From contig NZ_JAFCKT010000001.1 of the NCBI RefSeq assembly GCF_018129985.1, forward strand, positions 1,612,001-1,676,000: 64,000 nt of DNA. The letters run 5' to 3'. The position numbers were made by a program, and so were the translations under genes. The notes below the pieces were generated by a model, which did no database searches, had not been told where the DNA came from, and saw nothing but the letters and a program-made list of their open reading frames with translations. Of the stretch, positions 25,364 through 34,243 are shown in pieces. The DNA comes from Bradyrhizobium sp. SZCCT0148 (lineage in GTDB: Bacteria; Pseudomonadota; Alphaproteobacteria; Rhizobiales; Xanthobacteraceae). Numbering within the stretch: position 1 is the stretch's first letter; every line of letters begins with the position of its first letter.

Positions 25364-27894
25364 TCAGAACGCGACGCGAACGCCGCCCTTGGCCGCGCCG
25401 GTCCGGCTCTGGTCGGACATCATCATGCCCTCCACGGCGCCGAACACCGACACGTTGCGGCTGGTGCGATAGTCGAAGCCGAGGCCGGCCACCGCGCCGA
25501 CCGTGCTGCGGCTGCCGGGCGTCACGAAGGCCAGGTTCTGGCCGATCAGCACCGTGTTGATGGTGGTGTCGCCGACGCGCTGGAGCGCGATGACGCCGCC
25601 ATGGACGTTGGCCTTGAACTCGCCGCCGGCCAAGCTCGTCACCCGCGAGAGATCGACCTCGCCCCGCTCCTCGAAATTCTGCAGCGTGCGGCCGCCGACC
25701 GAGAGCGACTGCGCCGAACCCGCCTCGCTATAGCCGTCGAACCGGCCGGCGACATAGCGCAACCGCGCCGTCGGCGTCAGCACGTAGCCGTTGCCGATGT
25801 TGAGCCTGTAGCCGTAAGCGACCTCCGAGCTGACGTACCAGCCGCCGTAATTCGCCGTCGCCGTCTCCATGCCGCCGGCGGCTGCGTTGTTCAGCACCAG
25901 GCGGCGCGATCTGTTGTCGGCATTGCCGCCCTGGACGGTGAAGTCGAAGAATTGCGAGGCCCATTCGAAGCGGCCGTAGGCGCCGGCGAACACGTAATTG
26001 GTGTCGACCGATTGAGAATTGAGATCGACCGAGAGGCCACCCTGCCCGCCACCAAGGAAGGCGCCGACGAGCCAGTTCGGTCGCACCTTGCGATCAATGC
26101 CGATCGCCCCACCCCACGCCGTCGAGGTCGCGCGCAGCGTCGCCGCGGTCTCGTCCTGGATGCGCTGGCCGCCAAAGCTGTTGGCCCAGACAGTGATCGG
26201 CGCTGGATCAGTCCATAGGCTGCGCGGCGACTTGGCGAAAGGACCGGCCGGCGCCGTCTCCGGCGCATAGGCCATCGCCATCATGTTGCCGCCGGCGGGA
26301 CCCGCGCCGCCGTTGAGACGGCCCTGCACCAGCGAAGAGGCGCCGCCGGTGAAGTCCATCAGCGTGCGGTCGGTTTGCGCCAGCGCGGTCGGATCGAGCG
26401 TCGCGAGCGTGTCGCCGGCAAACACCTTCGGGCCAACGAAGCCGCCGCCTCCGGTGTTGGTGTTGATGACGCCCTCGAAGTTGACGAAGGTCGGGAGCTG
26501 AATGGTCGTTAGCGACGATACCCGGCTGCTTAGCGGAACGAAATTGACGTTGACGACATCATTTCCAAAGCCGAAGTCGACCACGCCATTGATCTTCGAA
26601 CCCGGCAGCAGCGTCAGCGTGTCCGCTTTGGCGGAAAGCCTGATCGCGACCCCGCCGCCGCCAGTGATGGTACCGGAATTCGTGATGTTCGATCCGTCGG
26701 TTGATTCGATGCCGATCCGGCCGATGATCATGCCGTAATTGGCGATGTTCGCCTGGGTCGTCAGAATTCCATGACCATTGACGGTCGAGCCCTGAAGCAG
26801 GCCTGTATTCGTCACATTCGCGATGTTGGCGTTGACGGCGGCGCTCTGCCCGATGATCGATCCGGAATTCCTCACGTTGCCGAAGATCGCGTTGACGCCG
26901 CGGTCTGCCGTGACGGTTCCGGAATTGTCGAGGTTCACCGTGACGCCGCCCAGGCCGAAACCGAGCGTCGTCGCAATCCGTCCCGTGTTGGTCACGTTGA
27001 CGGTGGTGGCGAAGATGACGGTCGAGCCGCTGGTGATCGTGCCGCTGTTCAGGACGTTGGCCGCGCCGTTCCCGGCGTTAATGCCGGACTGGGTTCCGCT
27101 GATCGTGCCGCTGTTTCGGACGAAGACGTCTCCGGTGTCCACAACGACGGCAACGCCCATGCTCCCTGCGGCACTGATCGTCCCGGCATTGTCGATGACG
27201 GCGGAAGTAGCGGCGAAAGCCGCATTCTTGTCGCCAATTACGACGCCGCCCGCGAGGTTCGTCAGATCGATGTTTTTCGCCATTATCCCGGCTTCGTGGC
27301 CGGAAATCGTGCCGGCGTTACTTACTTTCGCCAGGCGGTCGGAGAAGATCGTGGCGCCGGAAGTTCGGGTCTGCGTGATCAGGCCCGTGCCGAGATTGGT
27401 GATGGTTGCATTGCCGCTGGTGTCGATGGCCCTGTCCTCGCCACTGATCGTACCGGCATTGCTGAGAACGATGGTCGCGGGCGTAATGGCGTTGAAGCCG
27501 GCAATCGTTGCCCCTTCCACGTTGGTGATCGTCATGTTGCCGCCGGTAATGCCCGCCGCATTCGTTCCACTAATCGTACCCGCGTTGGTGAAAACGCTGT
27601 TGTCGCCGACCTTGAAGCCAAAGTCGTTGCCCCTGACGGTCACACCCGCGCGGATGTCATAGGCGTTATTGTCATCCCCGCTCGTTCCGTAGCCCGTGCC
27701 GCTGCCCTGCTGGGTGTCCGTGTCACTTGCACACACACCACCGTCGCGTTGCTGACTGGCGCCGTCGGGGTACAGGCGGCCATCGCGGGCTCGCTGGTAG
27801 ACACCGCAGCGACCACCGCGGCCGGTATTAATAGCCACAGCGATCGCAAAGCCAAAGGCCATCGCGCGACGCCGCCCGGATCCGACACAATCAT
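25364..27894 (-). pseudogene. Autotransporter adhesin, signal peptide out of frame at a TG/CA repeat (possibly phase-variable)
   Basis: Surface protein that would export its own passenger through an outer-membrane barrel. ATG 27894 starts a good signal peptide ([16 protein letters not shown] ... PAMA, residues 1-39) and [15 protein letters not shown]. At 27730-27738 a CACACACAC run (TG on the coding strand) has two bases too many: removing one TG pair joins TVVC to [18 protein letters not shown] and gives 842 residues. The passenger (about 60-540) is a series of NAGTISG-like beta-helix turns. The C-terminal about 280 residues ([40 protein letters not shown] ... GVRVAF) form the autotransporter barrel ending in Phe. 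As read, the barrel frame has no usable signal, so the protein is off. Phase switching, decay or a sequence error are all possible. Confidence 0.8.
27730..27738. repeat. Short CA/TG dinucleotide repeat at the autotransporter frameshift
   Basis: CACACACAC on the plus strand is GTGTGTGTG in the gene. Loss of one unit restores the autotransporter frame exactly. With only four and a half units the tract is shorter than most proven phase-variation repeats. Confidence 0.7.
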
Positions 27895-28093
27895 TCCCAG
27901 TCCCTCGAAGCTATTTCGTCGCTCACCTCCTGCGATCGAAGCAGAACGGTTCCCGCGACTCTGAATTCGCAGAACCCAACGTAGAAAGGAGCAATGCCGT
28001 CGACTTGGACGGATGCGACCGGGGCCCGGCCTGGAACGAACAGACGCGGTTTTGGCGAAGCGATGATGCAAAGGCGCGACACCTCCGAAAGTA

Positions 28094-28342
28094 CTACGGT
28101 TGGTCCCAGCCGATTCTTTCCCCGCTCTCGGCCCAGACCGGCGCGCGATAGATTTCACGGCCGCTGTTGTCCCTGACGCGGATCCAGGCGTTGCGGTCGC
28201 GCAGATCGTCACGCCAGACGAAAAGATGGTTTGCCATCTCGTTGGCCACCACGACTGTGGCTTCCGTAGATTCGAACACCATGCCGCCGGGATCGATCTT
28301 CACGATGTTGCCGACCAGAAGGTCGAAGAAGAAACGGTGCAT
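28094..28342 (-). CDS. DUF6894 family small protein
   Basis: 82 residues, matching the small DUF6894 family common in rhizobia: [20 protein letters not shown], then [20 protein letters not shown] and [20 protein letters not shown]. The usual family length is 75-95. Function unknown; probably cytoplasmic. It lies between the autotransporter and an AraC-type regulator on the same strand, with gaps of 199 and 122 bp, so co-transcription is uncertain. Confidence 0.75.
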   Translation of the reverse strand: MHRFFFDLLVGNIVKIDPGGMVFESTEATVVVANEMANHLFVWRDDLRDRNAWIRVRDNSGREIYRAPVWAESGERIGWDQP

Positions 28343-28464
28343 TCAATACTCCGGCTGTGGATGCCGCACGCAACGCTGGGGGCAAGGCTTCGCAATCGGG
28401 ACTCTTGTCGGATCCCCGTCTGCTGGTTGATATCGGCAGTTGGCAGAATTTCAGTCGCGCGCGG

Positions 28465-29439
28465 TCATGGCATCCCGCCGCTCCTGACGTCGCTCGGCGT
28501 CGCGTTATAAGTCCGCCTGAAGCAGCGGTTGAAATAAGAGAGATCGCCGAAGCCGACGTCGTATGCGATCGAGCTCACCGTTCGCCCGGCGTGTCCGGGT
28601 TCGCGCAGCATGCGATGCGCGCGCTTGACGCGCTGCTCGATCAGAAAGGAGGAGAACGTCTTGCCGTCCGCCTCGAACAGGCGCTGGAGATAGCGGGGCG
28701 TCACGCCGAGTTCCTGCGCGACCGACGCCACCGACAGGTCCTGCCGCCAGCAATTGTTGGCGATGGAGACTTTCGCCTTCTGGAGCCGGGCCGCTTTCAC
28801 ACCGCGCCGGCCGGCCAGCTCCCGCGTTTCACCGGTCGCGCCGAGAACGAGCGCCAGCAGATCGTGCAAATGGCTGACTCCGACCTGCCGGAGTTCGGGC
28901 GTTGCGAACGCCTGCTCTCGCACCAGCGTCACCGCGTAGTCGACCAGCAGCCTCAGTCCGATGGACTTTTCCGGCAGGACGCGCATCACGGCATCATCGA
29001 CGTCCACGATCATCGGGGCCAGTACGCGCCTCGGCACACGCAACGAGAAGCAACTGCCCAGCGACAACCGCTCGAACGTCGTAACGTCCTCCGCGCTCGT
29101 CAGGACCGCCTCTCCCGCATTGAGCTTCAGATCGTACCCTCGCTCGGATATCCCGAGAACGCCGGACCTGTTCACGATCAAAGCAAGACTGTCGTCGCCG
29201 TCGGCCACCAGCTGCCTGGTTCGAATGACCCGCGCTCCGCACAATCCCCCGATCAGCAACTGGGCTTCCGGCAGGAGGTGGGACGTGAAGCTCGCCGCGG
29301 CTGGCTTGCCGTCCCTGGCCTCGACCTCTGCCTTCAGCACTCCGCGACAATAGAAATCGCGAAGCATCGAGATGCGGTCGCCTTCAGGAATTTCATTGGT
29401 CGAAACGTTGAGAACGGAAAAATCAACCATGCTGCTCAC
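28465..29439 (-). CDS. AraC family transcriptional regulator
   Basis: 324 residues. GTG 29439 is chosen because GGAGG lies seven bases before it; an ATG nine bases later lacks such a site. The N-terminal about 200 residues resemble the AraC-binding-like domain (PF14525 type: RDFYCRGVLKAEVEARDGKP, LNAGEAVLTSAEDVTTFERL), and the C-terminal 100 hold two HTHs: LSVASVAQELGVTPRYLQRL and VSSIAYDVGFGDLSYFNRCF, RRTYNATPSDVR. Likely an activator of a nearby metabolic or surface gene; the autotransporter downstream is a candidate target. Confidence 0.9.
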   Translation of the reverse strand: MSSMVDFSVLNVSTNEIPEGDRISMLRDFYCRGVLKAEVEARDGKPAAASFTSHLLPEAQLLIGGLCGARVIRTRQLVADGDDSLALIVNRSGVLGISERGYDLKLNAGEAVLTSAEDVTTFERLSLGSCFSLRVPRRVLAPMIVDVDDAVMRVLPEKSIGLRLLVDYAVTLVREQAFATPELRQVGVSHLHDLLALVLGATGETRELAGRRGVKAARLQKAKVSIANNCWRQDLSVASVAQELGVTPRYLQRLFEADGKTFSSFLIEQRVKRAHRMLREPGHAGRTVSSIAYDVGFGDLSYFNRCFRRTYNATPSDVRSGGMP

Positions 29440-29665
29440 TGCAATGCCTCCAACCGACGAGCAGGCCGGCCATACGCTGTCGTTTCCTCACACGCGCGTT
29501 CGATGCCATCGCGGCATGTTCGTGCGGCGGGCGCTGCTCTTCTTTTCAGAGGCGCGATATACGAAAGACTCGAATGGCTCGCGTCCTGCGTTCGGAGGAC
29601 CAGCGGGCTCGCCCCATCACAATGGATTGAAAGCGCGGCCGGTGACATCGAGCATGGCGAGAGAA

Positions 29666-30817
29666 TCACGAGGCGCCGTCATCGCCATCTGTCCGCCGGG
29701 CGAACGGCACGGCAAAGCCGGCGGCGATCTTCACGAGATCGGCTTGCCTGCCGGCGCCCGTCTTCTCGAACAGGCGGCCGAGATGCGTCTTCACCGTCGT
29801 CTCGGCGATGCCGAGTTTTGCGGCGATGCCGGGAACACCGCCGATCTCGACGATTGCCATGAGCACGCGCAATTCGGACGGCGTTAGTCTGAAGGCTGCT
29901 GCAATCGCATCGGCTGCGAGCAAAGGCGGCATCGTAGCTCTTTGAACGAAGAGCACCGTGGCTGCGATGTCACGCGGCAGGCTGCGATCCCGCTTCAGCG
30001 GAAAGGCATGGAGCAGATAATGCCGCCCATCGCCCGACGTCGCAAGTTGGATCTGTCGACGAGCAGCGGAATGTGTGCCGTGATCGAATTCGCACAGGCC
30101 GCGGAATATTTTGTCGGCCTGGGTGTTGCGGGCCACGATCCGGTCGCCGACCATCGCAAGCAAATTCGCGTCGGCGAACAGCCGGCGGCATGCCGCGTTG
30201 GCATGGACGACCCGGCCGTCGGCGTCGAGCAGGCAGATCGCCATGTTCAATCCGTCGAGGACGTCCGCGAGGTCGTCGACTGTATGGGATCGTGCCCTGA
30301 TCTGCCGGCCCATGAGCTGCGACCGCTGGATGTGCGGCGCGAGCAGCCGCATGCGTTCGCGCGTGGTCTCGTCGACGGTTCCGCGGGAGCGATGACGCAG
30401 CACCTGCAGGATCGTGGTGCGGGCGGTCGTCTTCTCGAGCTCCACCGTCGCAATGTCTATTGCCCCTTGCGGCTCCACCCACTCGCGATAAAAGCTCGTC
30501 TCAATAAAATCCGCATAGGGCATGATGTCGGTCACGCCGATCGTCCATTCGGGGGCGAGGGTGAGATGACGGTCGAGCAGAGGATCGAGCTCCACATACC
30601 GGTCGCGATAAAGCTGACGGAAGCGGGCGTCGATTCCAAAATGCTGGTGAATCTCGATCGAAAGCCGCGCCGAATCCCTGGACAGGATCATCGCGGCGCA
30701 ACCACCGACGAACTGCGAAATCTGTTCCAACGCGCCGCTGCGCAACGCCGGGTCAATCGCAGCGTCGTAGATCTCGCCGATGAGAGACGAGAAGCGATTT
30801 GCCTGATGGATCGTCAT
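29666..30817 (-). CDS. LuxR-type regulator, paralog 3 of 3
   Basis: 383 residues, a more distant relative of the pair at 22874-25217. Same architecture: IGEIYDAAIDPALRSGALEQ, FVGGCAAMILSRDSARLSIE, YRDRYVELDPLLDRHLTLAP, SFYREWVEPQGAIDIATVEL, then LNMAICLLDADGRVVHANAA and the HTH LTPSELRVLMAIVEIGGVPG, IAAKLGIAETTVKTHLGRLF. The HYYCG motif of the other two is missing, so it probably senses something else. It is the most upstream gene of the AraC, DUF6894 and autotransporter block on the minus strand. Confidence 0.86.
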   Translation of the reverse strand: MTIHQANRFSSLIGEIYDAAIDPALRSGALEQISQFVGGCAAMILSRDSARLSIEIHQHFGIDARFRQLYRDRYVELDPLLDRHLTLAPEWTIGVTDIMPYADFIETSFYREWVEPQGAIDIATVELEKTTARTTILQVLRHRSRGTVDETTRERMRLLAPHIQRSQLMGRQIRARSHTVDDLADVLDGLNMAICLLDADGRVVHANAACRRLFADANLLAMVGDRIVARNTQADKIFRGLCEFDHGTHSAARRQIQLATSGDGRHYLLHAFPLKRDRSLPRDIAATVLFVQRATMPPLLAADAIAAAFRLTPSELRVLMAIVEIGGVPGIAAKLGIAETTVKTHLGRLFEKTGAGRQADLVKIAAGFAVPFARRTDGDDGAS

Positions 30818-31121
30818 CGGACGGACGACGCCATTTGCCGGCGGCCGGTCCGAGACGGTGTGCTCGCAATGCGGCAGCTGACGGAGACGACGGACCGATC
30901 AATTGCCGCCTTCGGCGAGAAAAAAACGTCGTAGCCGGATGCTTGAATCTCGAACATCGTCCTTGCGTAACGTCAACCGCAGGGTGCGGCTTGGACGGTT
31001 TCGCCAAAGACTAGGATAAATGCGAACAGCGTGTTGGCTCTGTGCGATGAGTCACGCGCGGGCTCGCAGCTAGCCGCTTCATCGCCGACATACTGTCGGC
31101 TTCACAACCGGCAGCGGCGAA
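30818..31121. other. 304-bp intergenic stretch
   Basis: It should hold the promoter of LuxR-type paralog 3 and the end of the secreted-protein transcript. A perfect hairpin GCCGACA-TAC-TGTCGGC at 31084-31100 lies 22 bp after that gene's stop but has no T-run. Nothing else was recognised. Confidence 0.5.
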
Positions 31122-31619
31122 CTATTTCCGGTTCTCCTCGCAGAACTTCAACGCCGCCAGCGCTTCGCCGGCACGGGGGATCTGCATCTCGATACTGTCC
31201 TCGTCATCGTCCTCGAAATCGAGCGTGAGGCGTTTTGCCTTCGACAGGCGGTCCATCACCGACTGGTCGTACTCGAAGATACCGCGCACCGTGGTCTTGT
31301 CCATGACCTCCCACTTCGCCTTCTTCATGATGTCGGCGTCGTCGGTGCCGACATCGGCGCGGAGGATCTCGCCGACTTTGTCCCACTCCCAGCCGTCGTA
31401 GATCATCACGATCACGATCGCCTTGTCCGAATAGGTGATCACGATGACGTAGTCGCGGTTCTCGTCATCCTTGTCCTTGTAGCCACGGCTCGCATTGCAA
31501 TGCGTATCCTGCGTACGCTTTTCGATGGTCCAGTCACCGACTTTGGATTGCTGCGCGAGCGCTGGCCCGGCGCCCAAGGCGCCTGCGGTCAGCAAAGCGG
31601 CGAGAAGGTATCGTTTCAT
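31122..31619 (-). CDS. Secreted periplasmic protein of unknown function (165 aa)
   Basis: A signal peptide (KRYLLAALLTAGALGAGPALA) precedes a 140-residue mature domain: KVGDWTIEKRTQDTHCNASR, YVIVITYSDKAIVIVMIYDG, WEVMDKTTVRGIFEYDQSVM, and an acidic run FEDDDEDSIEMQIP. GDWTIE near the N-terminus and the general layout recall IalB-like or other small periplasmic beta proteins of rhizobia, but no family is assigned. Two cysteines could form a disulphide. Monocistronic as far as can be seen. Confidence 0.75.
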   Translation of the reverse strand: MKRYLLAALLTAGALGAGPALAQQSKVGDWTIEKRTQDTHCNASRGYKDKDDENRDYVIVITYSDKAIVIVMIYDGWEWDKVGEILRADVGTDDADIMKKAKWEVMDKTTVRGIFEYDQSVMDRLSKAKRLTLDFEDDDEDSIEMQIPRAGEALAALKFCEENRK

Positions 31620-31730
31620 GTCAGCCTCCAGCGCGTTCCCGGGCCGAGATGACCACCTCCGCGGGAGTGCCGCAAGGCCCTACCTGGCAGCCTTACCGGC
31701 AGTCTTGCCCGGGCAAACCGGCGCCTGTGC

Positions 31731-32177
31731 CTATTGCCGCCGCGGCACGATCGCGATGGGGGTGAAGGTGTAAACCTCCTCGCCGCTCTGGTTGAACATG
31801 GTCCATTTCACCAGCGCGATACCCTGCGGCTTCGACTTCGAGGGCGTCAGGCTCATGACCTCGCCGACCAGATGCAGGCGGTCGTTGGGCCGCACTGGCA
31901 TCGTCCAGCGCAGGCCGTCGACGCCGGCGCCGATCAACGGATGCGGGCCGAACGGGCGGGTCTGGATCGCGAGGTTCATGGCAATCGCAGCGGTGTGCCA
32001 TCCCGAGGCTGCAAGGCCCCTGAACAGGGTCGCCTTGGCCGCCTCGTGATCAAGATGCATCGGCTGCGGATCGAACTCGGCCGCGAAGCGCTTGATGTCG
32101 GCTTCGGTCACCGTCATCTCGGGAGATTTGAACCGCATCCCAACGCTGAGATCGTCGAACCATTCCACGTGAGCCAT
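31731..32177 (-). CDS. MaoC-like (R)-specific enoyl-CoA hydratase family protein
   Basis: Hot-dog-fold dehydratase, 148 residues, possibly acting on a CoA thioester. The signature D-x-Q-P-M-H is visible in FAAEFDPQPMHLDHEAAKAT, followed by LFRGLAASGWHTAAIAMNLA, which is the hydratase-2 motif region, and VDGLRWTMPVRPNDRLHLVG. ATG 32177 is preceded by GAGG at seven bases. The substrate is unknown; the acyl-CoA genes at 36-39 kb are not adjacent. Confidence 0.88.
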   Translation of the reverse strand: MAHVEWFDDLSVGMRFKSPEMTVTEADIKRFAAEFDPQPMHLDHEAAKATLFRGLAASGWHTAAIAMNLAIQTRPFGPHPLIGAGVDGLRWTMPVRPNDRLHLVGEVMSLTPSKSKPQGIALVKWTMFNQSGEEVYTFTPIAIVPRRQ

Positions 32178-32375
32178 GATTTTGCCTCGCAACGCGATTG
32201 TTCAACCCGCTGAAAGACGCGGCCGACGTCATTAACCAAGAATGGGATGTAGCTTCTCTGCAGCGCACAAACCAGCCCGGGGTTCCACGCGAAACCCCTT
32301 TCCCGGTGCGACGAAACACGCCTGAAACAGACGGCCGTCTAAGTAGTTGTCAAAATCAATACAGGGACGGCCACC

Positions 32376-32459
32376 ATGCAATTCCTCCTCGACCTGATCT
32401 ATGACTATTCCTGCTGCCGCAACCTCGTCGCCCATTCGCTGCGGGAGGACGAGTCATGA
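32376..32459 (+). CDS. Tiny reading frame 1 of an overlapping pair (27 aa)
   Basis: ATG 32376 follows AGGGACG at good spacing and encodes MQFLLDLIYDYSCCRNLVAH then SLREDES. A CC pair sits in the middle. It overlaps the next tiny frame by ATGA, which is the usual sign of coupled translation and argues against chance. Possible roles are a small membrane-active peptide or a leader peptide. No family known to me. Confidence 0.45.
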   Translation: MQFLLDLIYDYSCCRNLVAHSLREDES

Positions 32460-32545
32460 TCGAGCTGATCTCGGGCCTGCTTGCCCTCTGCAGCATCGCT
32501 GTCTTCGCGGCGCATGCGCTGGATGCCTACCGCACCACTCATTGA
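32456..32545 (+). CDS. Tiny reading frame 2 of an overlapping pair (29 aa, one membrane helix)
   Basis: ATG 32456 overlaps the stop of the previous frame and has its own GGAGG seven bases upstream. The product, MIELISGLLALCSIAVFAAH then ALDAYRTTH, is almost wholly one transmembrane helix with a short polar tail. It fits the pattern of bacterial single-helix small proteins that bind a larger membrane complex. Partner unknown. Confidence 0.5.
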   Translation: MIELISGLLALCSIAVFAAHALDAYRTTH

Positions 32546-32571
32546 GCACCGCGCGATCTGTCGCTGTGCCG

Positions 32572-32994
32572 CTAAAAAGGGCGCCGGTAGAAATGCTCAG
32601 AATGCGACGCCGGCGGGAACCGGTTAGCGAGCGCGAGCGCGCCTTTCTCGTCCGTTTCGAGCGCGATCTTCTGGGCCAGCATGACGTCGCCCGGCACCAG
32701 GAAGCCTGATGGCACGAAGCACCATCCCATCGTCGCCCGGCCGTTGCTGTCGATCTCGTGAACGTTGGCGGCCGTGCCGTAATGAATGCGATAGGTCTTG
32801 CCGGTGTCGCTGCCGGTAACGTCGAAATACCGATGCTCTTCGAATTGTGCACGCTGTGCAGGCGAGAGCCATTCGAAGAGCAGTCGCCGGCCACGCGAAT
32901 CCGGCGTGTTCTCGCCAAAGAAGCGCCGATAGAGCTCACGCAGCGCGTGCAATCGCGCACGCGCCGGCGCGCGGAGCCAAACCGCCGTCATCAT
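32572..32994 (-). CDS. Conserved hypothetical protein (140 aa), second gene of a pair
   Basis: Features: LLFEWLSPAQRAQFEEHRYF, DVTGSDTGKTYRIHYGTAAN, VHEIDSNGRATMGWCFVPSG, VPGDVMLAQKIALETDEKGA. From memory, proteins with this GWCF and GDVMLAQKIALE core occur in many rhizobia, usually without a function. The GKTYRI and DSNGR parts suggest a small beta-rich domain. It follows the 73-residue gene after 12 bp and is surely co-transcribed with it. Confidence 0.7.
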   Translation of the reverse strand: MMTAVWLRAPARARLHALRELYRRFFGENTPDSRGRRLLFEWLSPAQRAQFEEHRYFDVTGSDTGKTYRIHYGTAANVHEIDSNGRATMGWCFVPSGFLVPGDVMLAQKIALETDEKGALALANRFPPASHSEHFYRRPF

Positions 32995-33006
32995 GAGCAG
33001 CTCAGA

Positions 33007-33228
33007 TCAACCGCCGACGAGGCGGGGATAGAACAGCGTTTCCTGCGCGGTCGGGTCGAACGATTTGACGCGAGTGACTTCGCCGGGTCCGTTGCGGAGG
33101 GCGGCGGTGAAGCCGGCTCCGGTGAGCTCCCGAAAGCGCCGTTCGGCTCGCGCCAGCGCTTCGGCATTGCCAGGATCAAACTCGTGGCGCGTATCGCCAG
33201 TCTGGTCCATCACGATCTGGGTTGCCAT
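33007..33228 (-). CDS. Conserved hypothetical protein (73 aa), first gene of a pair
   Basis: ATG 33228 has GAGGAG seven bases upstream. The product reads MATQIVMDQTGDTRHEFDPG, NAEALARAERRFRELTGAGF, TAALRNGPGEVTRVKSFDPT, AQETLFYPRLVGG. The FDP-NAE-A-A-RRF and FDPTA-ETLF-PRLVGG blocks are, from memory, conserved in rhizobial proteins of this size. The pair with the 140-residue gene is itself recurrent, so they may act together. Function unknown. Confidence 0.7.
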   Translation of the reverse strand: MATQIVMDQTGDTRHEFDPGNAEALARAERRFRELTGAGFTAALRNGPGEVTRVKSFDPTAQETLFYPRLVGG

Positions 33229-33369
33229 GTTGAGTCTCCTCATGCCCAGCCCTGAATCTGATCAAAGCAAACCTCGTGCCGTCTGTTCCAGATGGCAACA
33301 ACTTTCTCGTGCCGGCGCATCACGCCTTGCTGAGCAGGAGCGTTTCGAACGCAGCGATCGAGGGGTTCG

Positions 33370-34185
33370 TCAGCGCGAAGCCGCTGTCCCGCCCTCGTCG
33401 ATCTGCCGGCCCATCAGCGCGATCGCCTTCTGATAGACACCCGCGGCATTCCAGGCCTCGATGGCAGCGAAGTTCGGCTCGCCCGGCTGGTATCCGGCTC
33501 CCGCGCGCCAGCCATGGGCCTTGAGGAAATTCGCCGTCGAGTTCAGGGCATTGGCGGCAACTTCGAGATTGCCGGTGCCATAGGCCAGGATATTCTTGGG
33601 CATGAACTGGGTCTGGCCGACCTCGCCGTGCATCGAGCCGCGGGTCGCCCCGGACAGCGTGCCACGGTCGACCAGCTTCAGGGCGGCGTAGAGCTGGTCG
33701 GTGAAGAATTCGGGGCGGCGGCAGTCATAGGCAAGGGTTGCGATCGACGACAGCATGTTCTGGTTGCCGCGCTGGCTGCCGAAACCGGTCTCCATGCCCC
33801 AGATCGCGAGCAGCGGCCCGGGCGGAACGCCGTAGCGCTGCTGAATGGAGGCGAACAAGGCCGCCTGCGACTGCTTGAGCTGGCGCCCCTTGGCGACGAT
33901 GGTGGTGGCGCCGCGCTTGGCGAGGAACTGGTCGAGCGTCAGCTGGAAGCTGCGCTGGCCGCGGTCGGCCGCGATGGTGGCGCTGGCGTAGTTGGTCTGC
34001 ATCAGCGCCGCGAGCGCGGTCTGGCCGATGCCCTTGCCTTGCGCCTCCGCACTGAACTCGCGCTTCCAGGCTTCGAAGCCGCCGGGACCGTTGCCGCAAG
34101 TCGCGGCCTTGGCGGCGGGCGCCAGGCAACCGAGCAGTGCCATCGCCCCAAAAACCGCCCCGGCTACAGTCCTGCCCCTGGTCAT
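33370..34185 (-). CDS. Lytic murein transglycosylase (MltB / SLT_2 family)
   Basis: Periplasmic enzyme that cleaves peptidoglycan glycan strands. 271 residues from ATG 34185 (AGAGGA upstream). Signal peptide AGAVFGAMALLGCLAPAAKA; the C in GC may be a lipobox but the context LLGC-LA is weak. Domain: FEAWKREFSAEAQGKGIGQT, then GVPPGPLLAIWGMETGFGSQ with the catalytic glutamate, GSMHGEVGQTQFMPKNILAY, and NFLKAHGWRAGAGYQPGEPN. There is no peptidoglycan-binding domain at the C-terminus. Located 58 bp after the monooxygenase gene on the same strand. Confidence 0.9.
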   Translation of the reverse strand: MTRGRTVAGAVFGAMALLGCLAPAAKAATCGNGPGGFEAWKREFSAEAQGKGIGQTALAALMQTNYASATIAADRGQRSFQLTLDQFLAKRGATTIVAKGRQLKQSQAALFASIQQRYGVPPGPLLAIWGMETGFGSQRGNQNMLSSIATLAYDCRRPEFFTDQLYAALKLVDRGTLSGATRGSMHGEVGQTQFMPKNILAYGTGNLEVAANALNSTANFLKAHGWRAGAGYQPGEPNFAAIEAWNAAGVYQKAIALMGRQIDEGGTAASR

Positions 34186-34243
34186 ATTCGCGTATCCTCT
34201 CTGTCTGCCGACCGTGGACCTCGGCGGCCACGGGATGCCGACC

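Noticed and set aside
26283..27964. Several plus-strand frames opposite the autotransporter
   Set aside because: They arise from the repetitive [11 protein letters not shown] passenger read backwards; no start sites or protein features.
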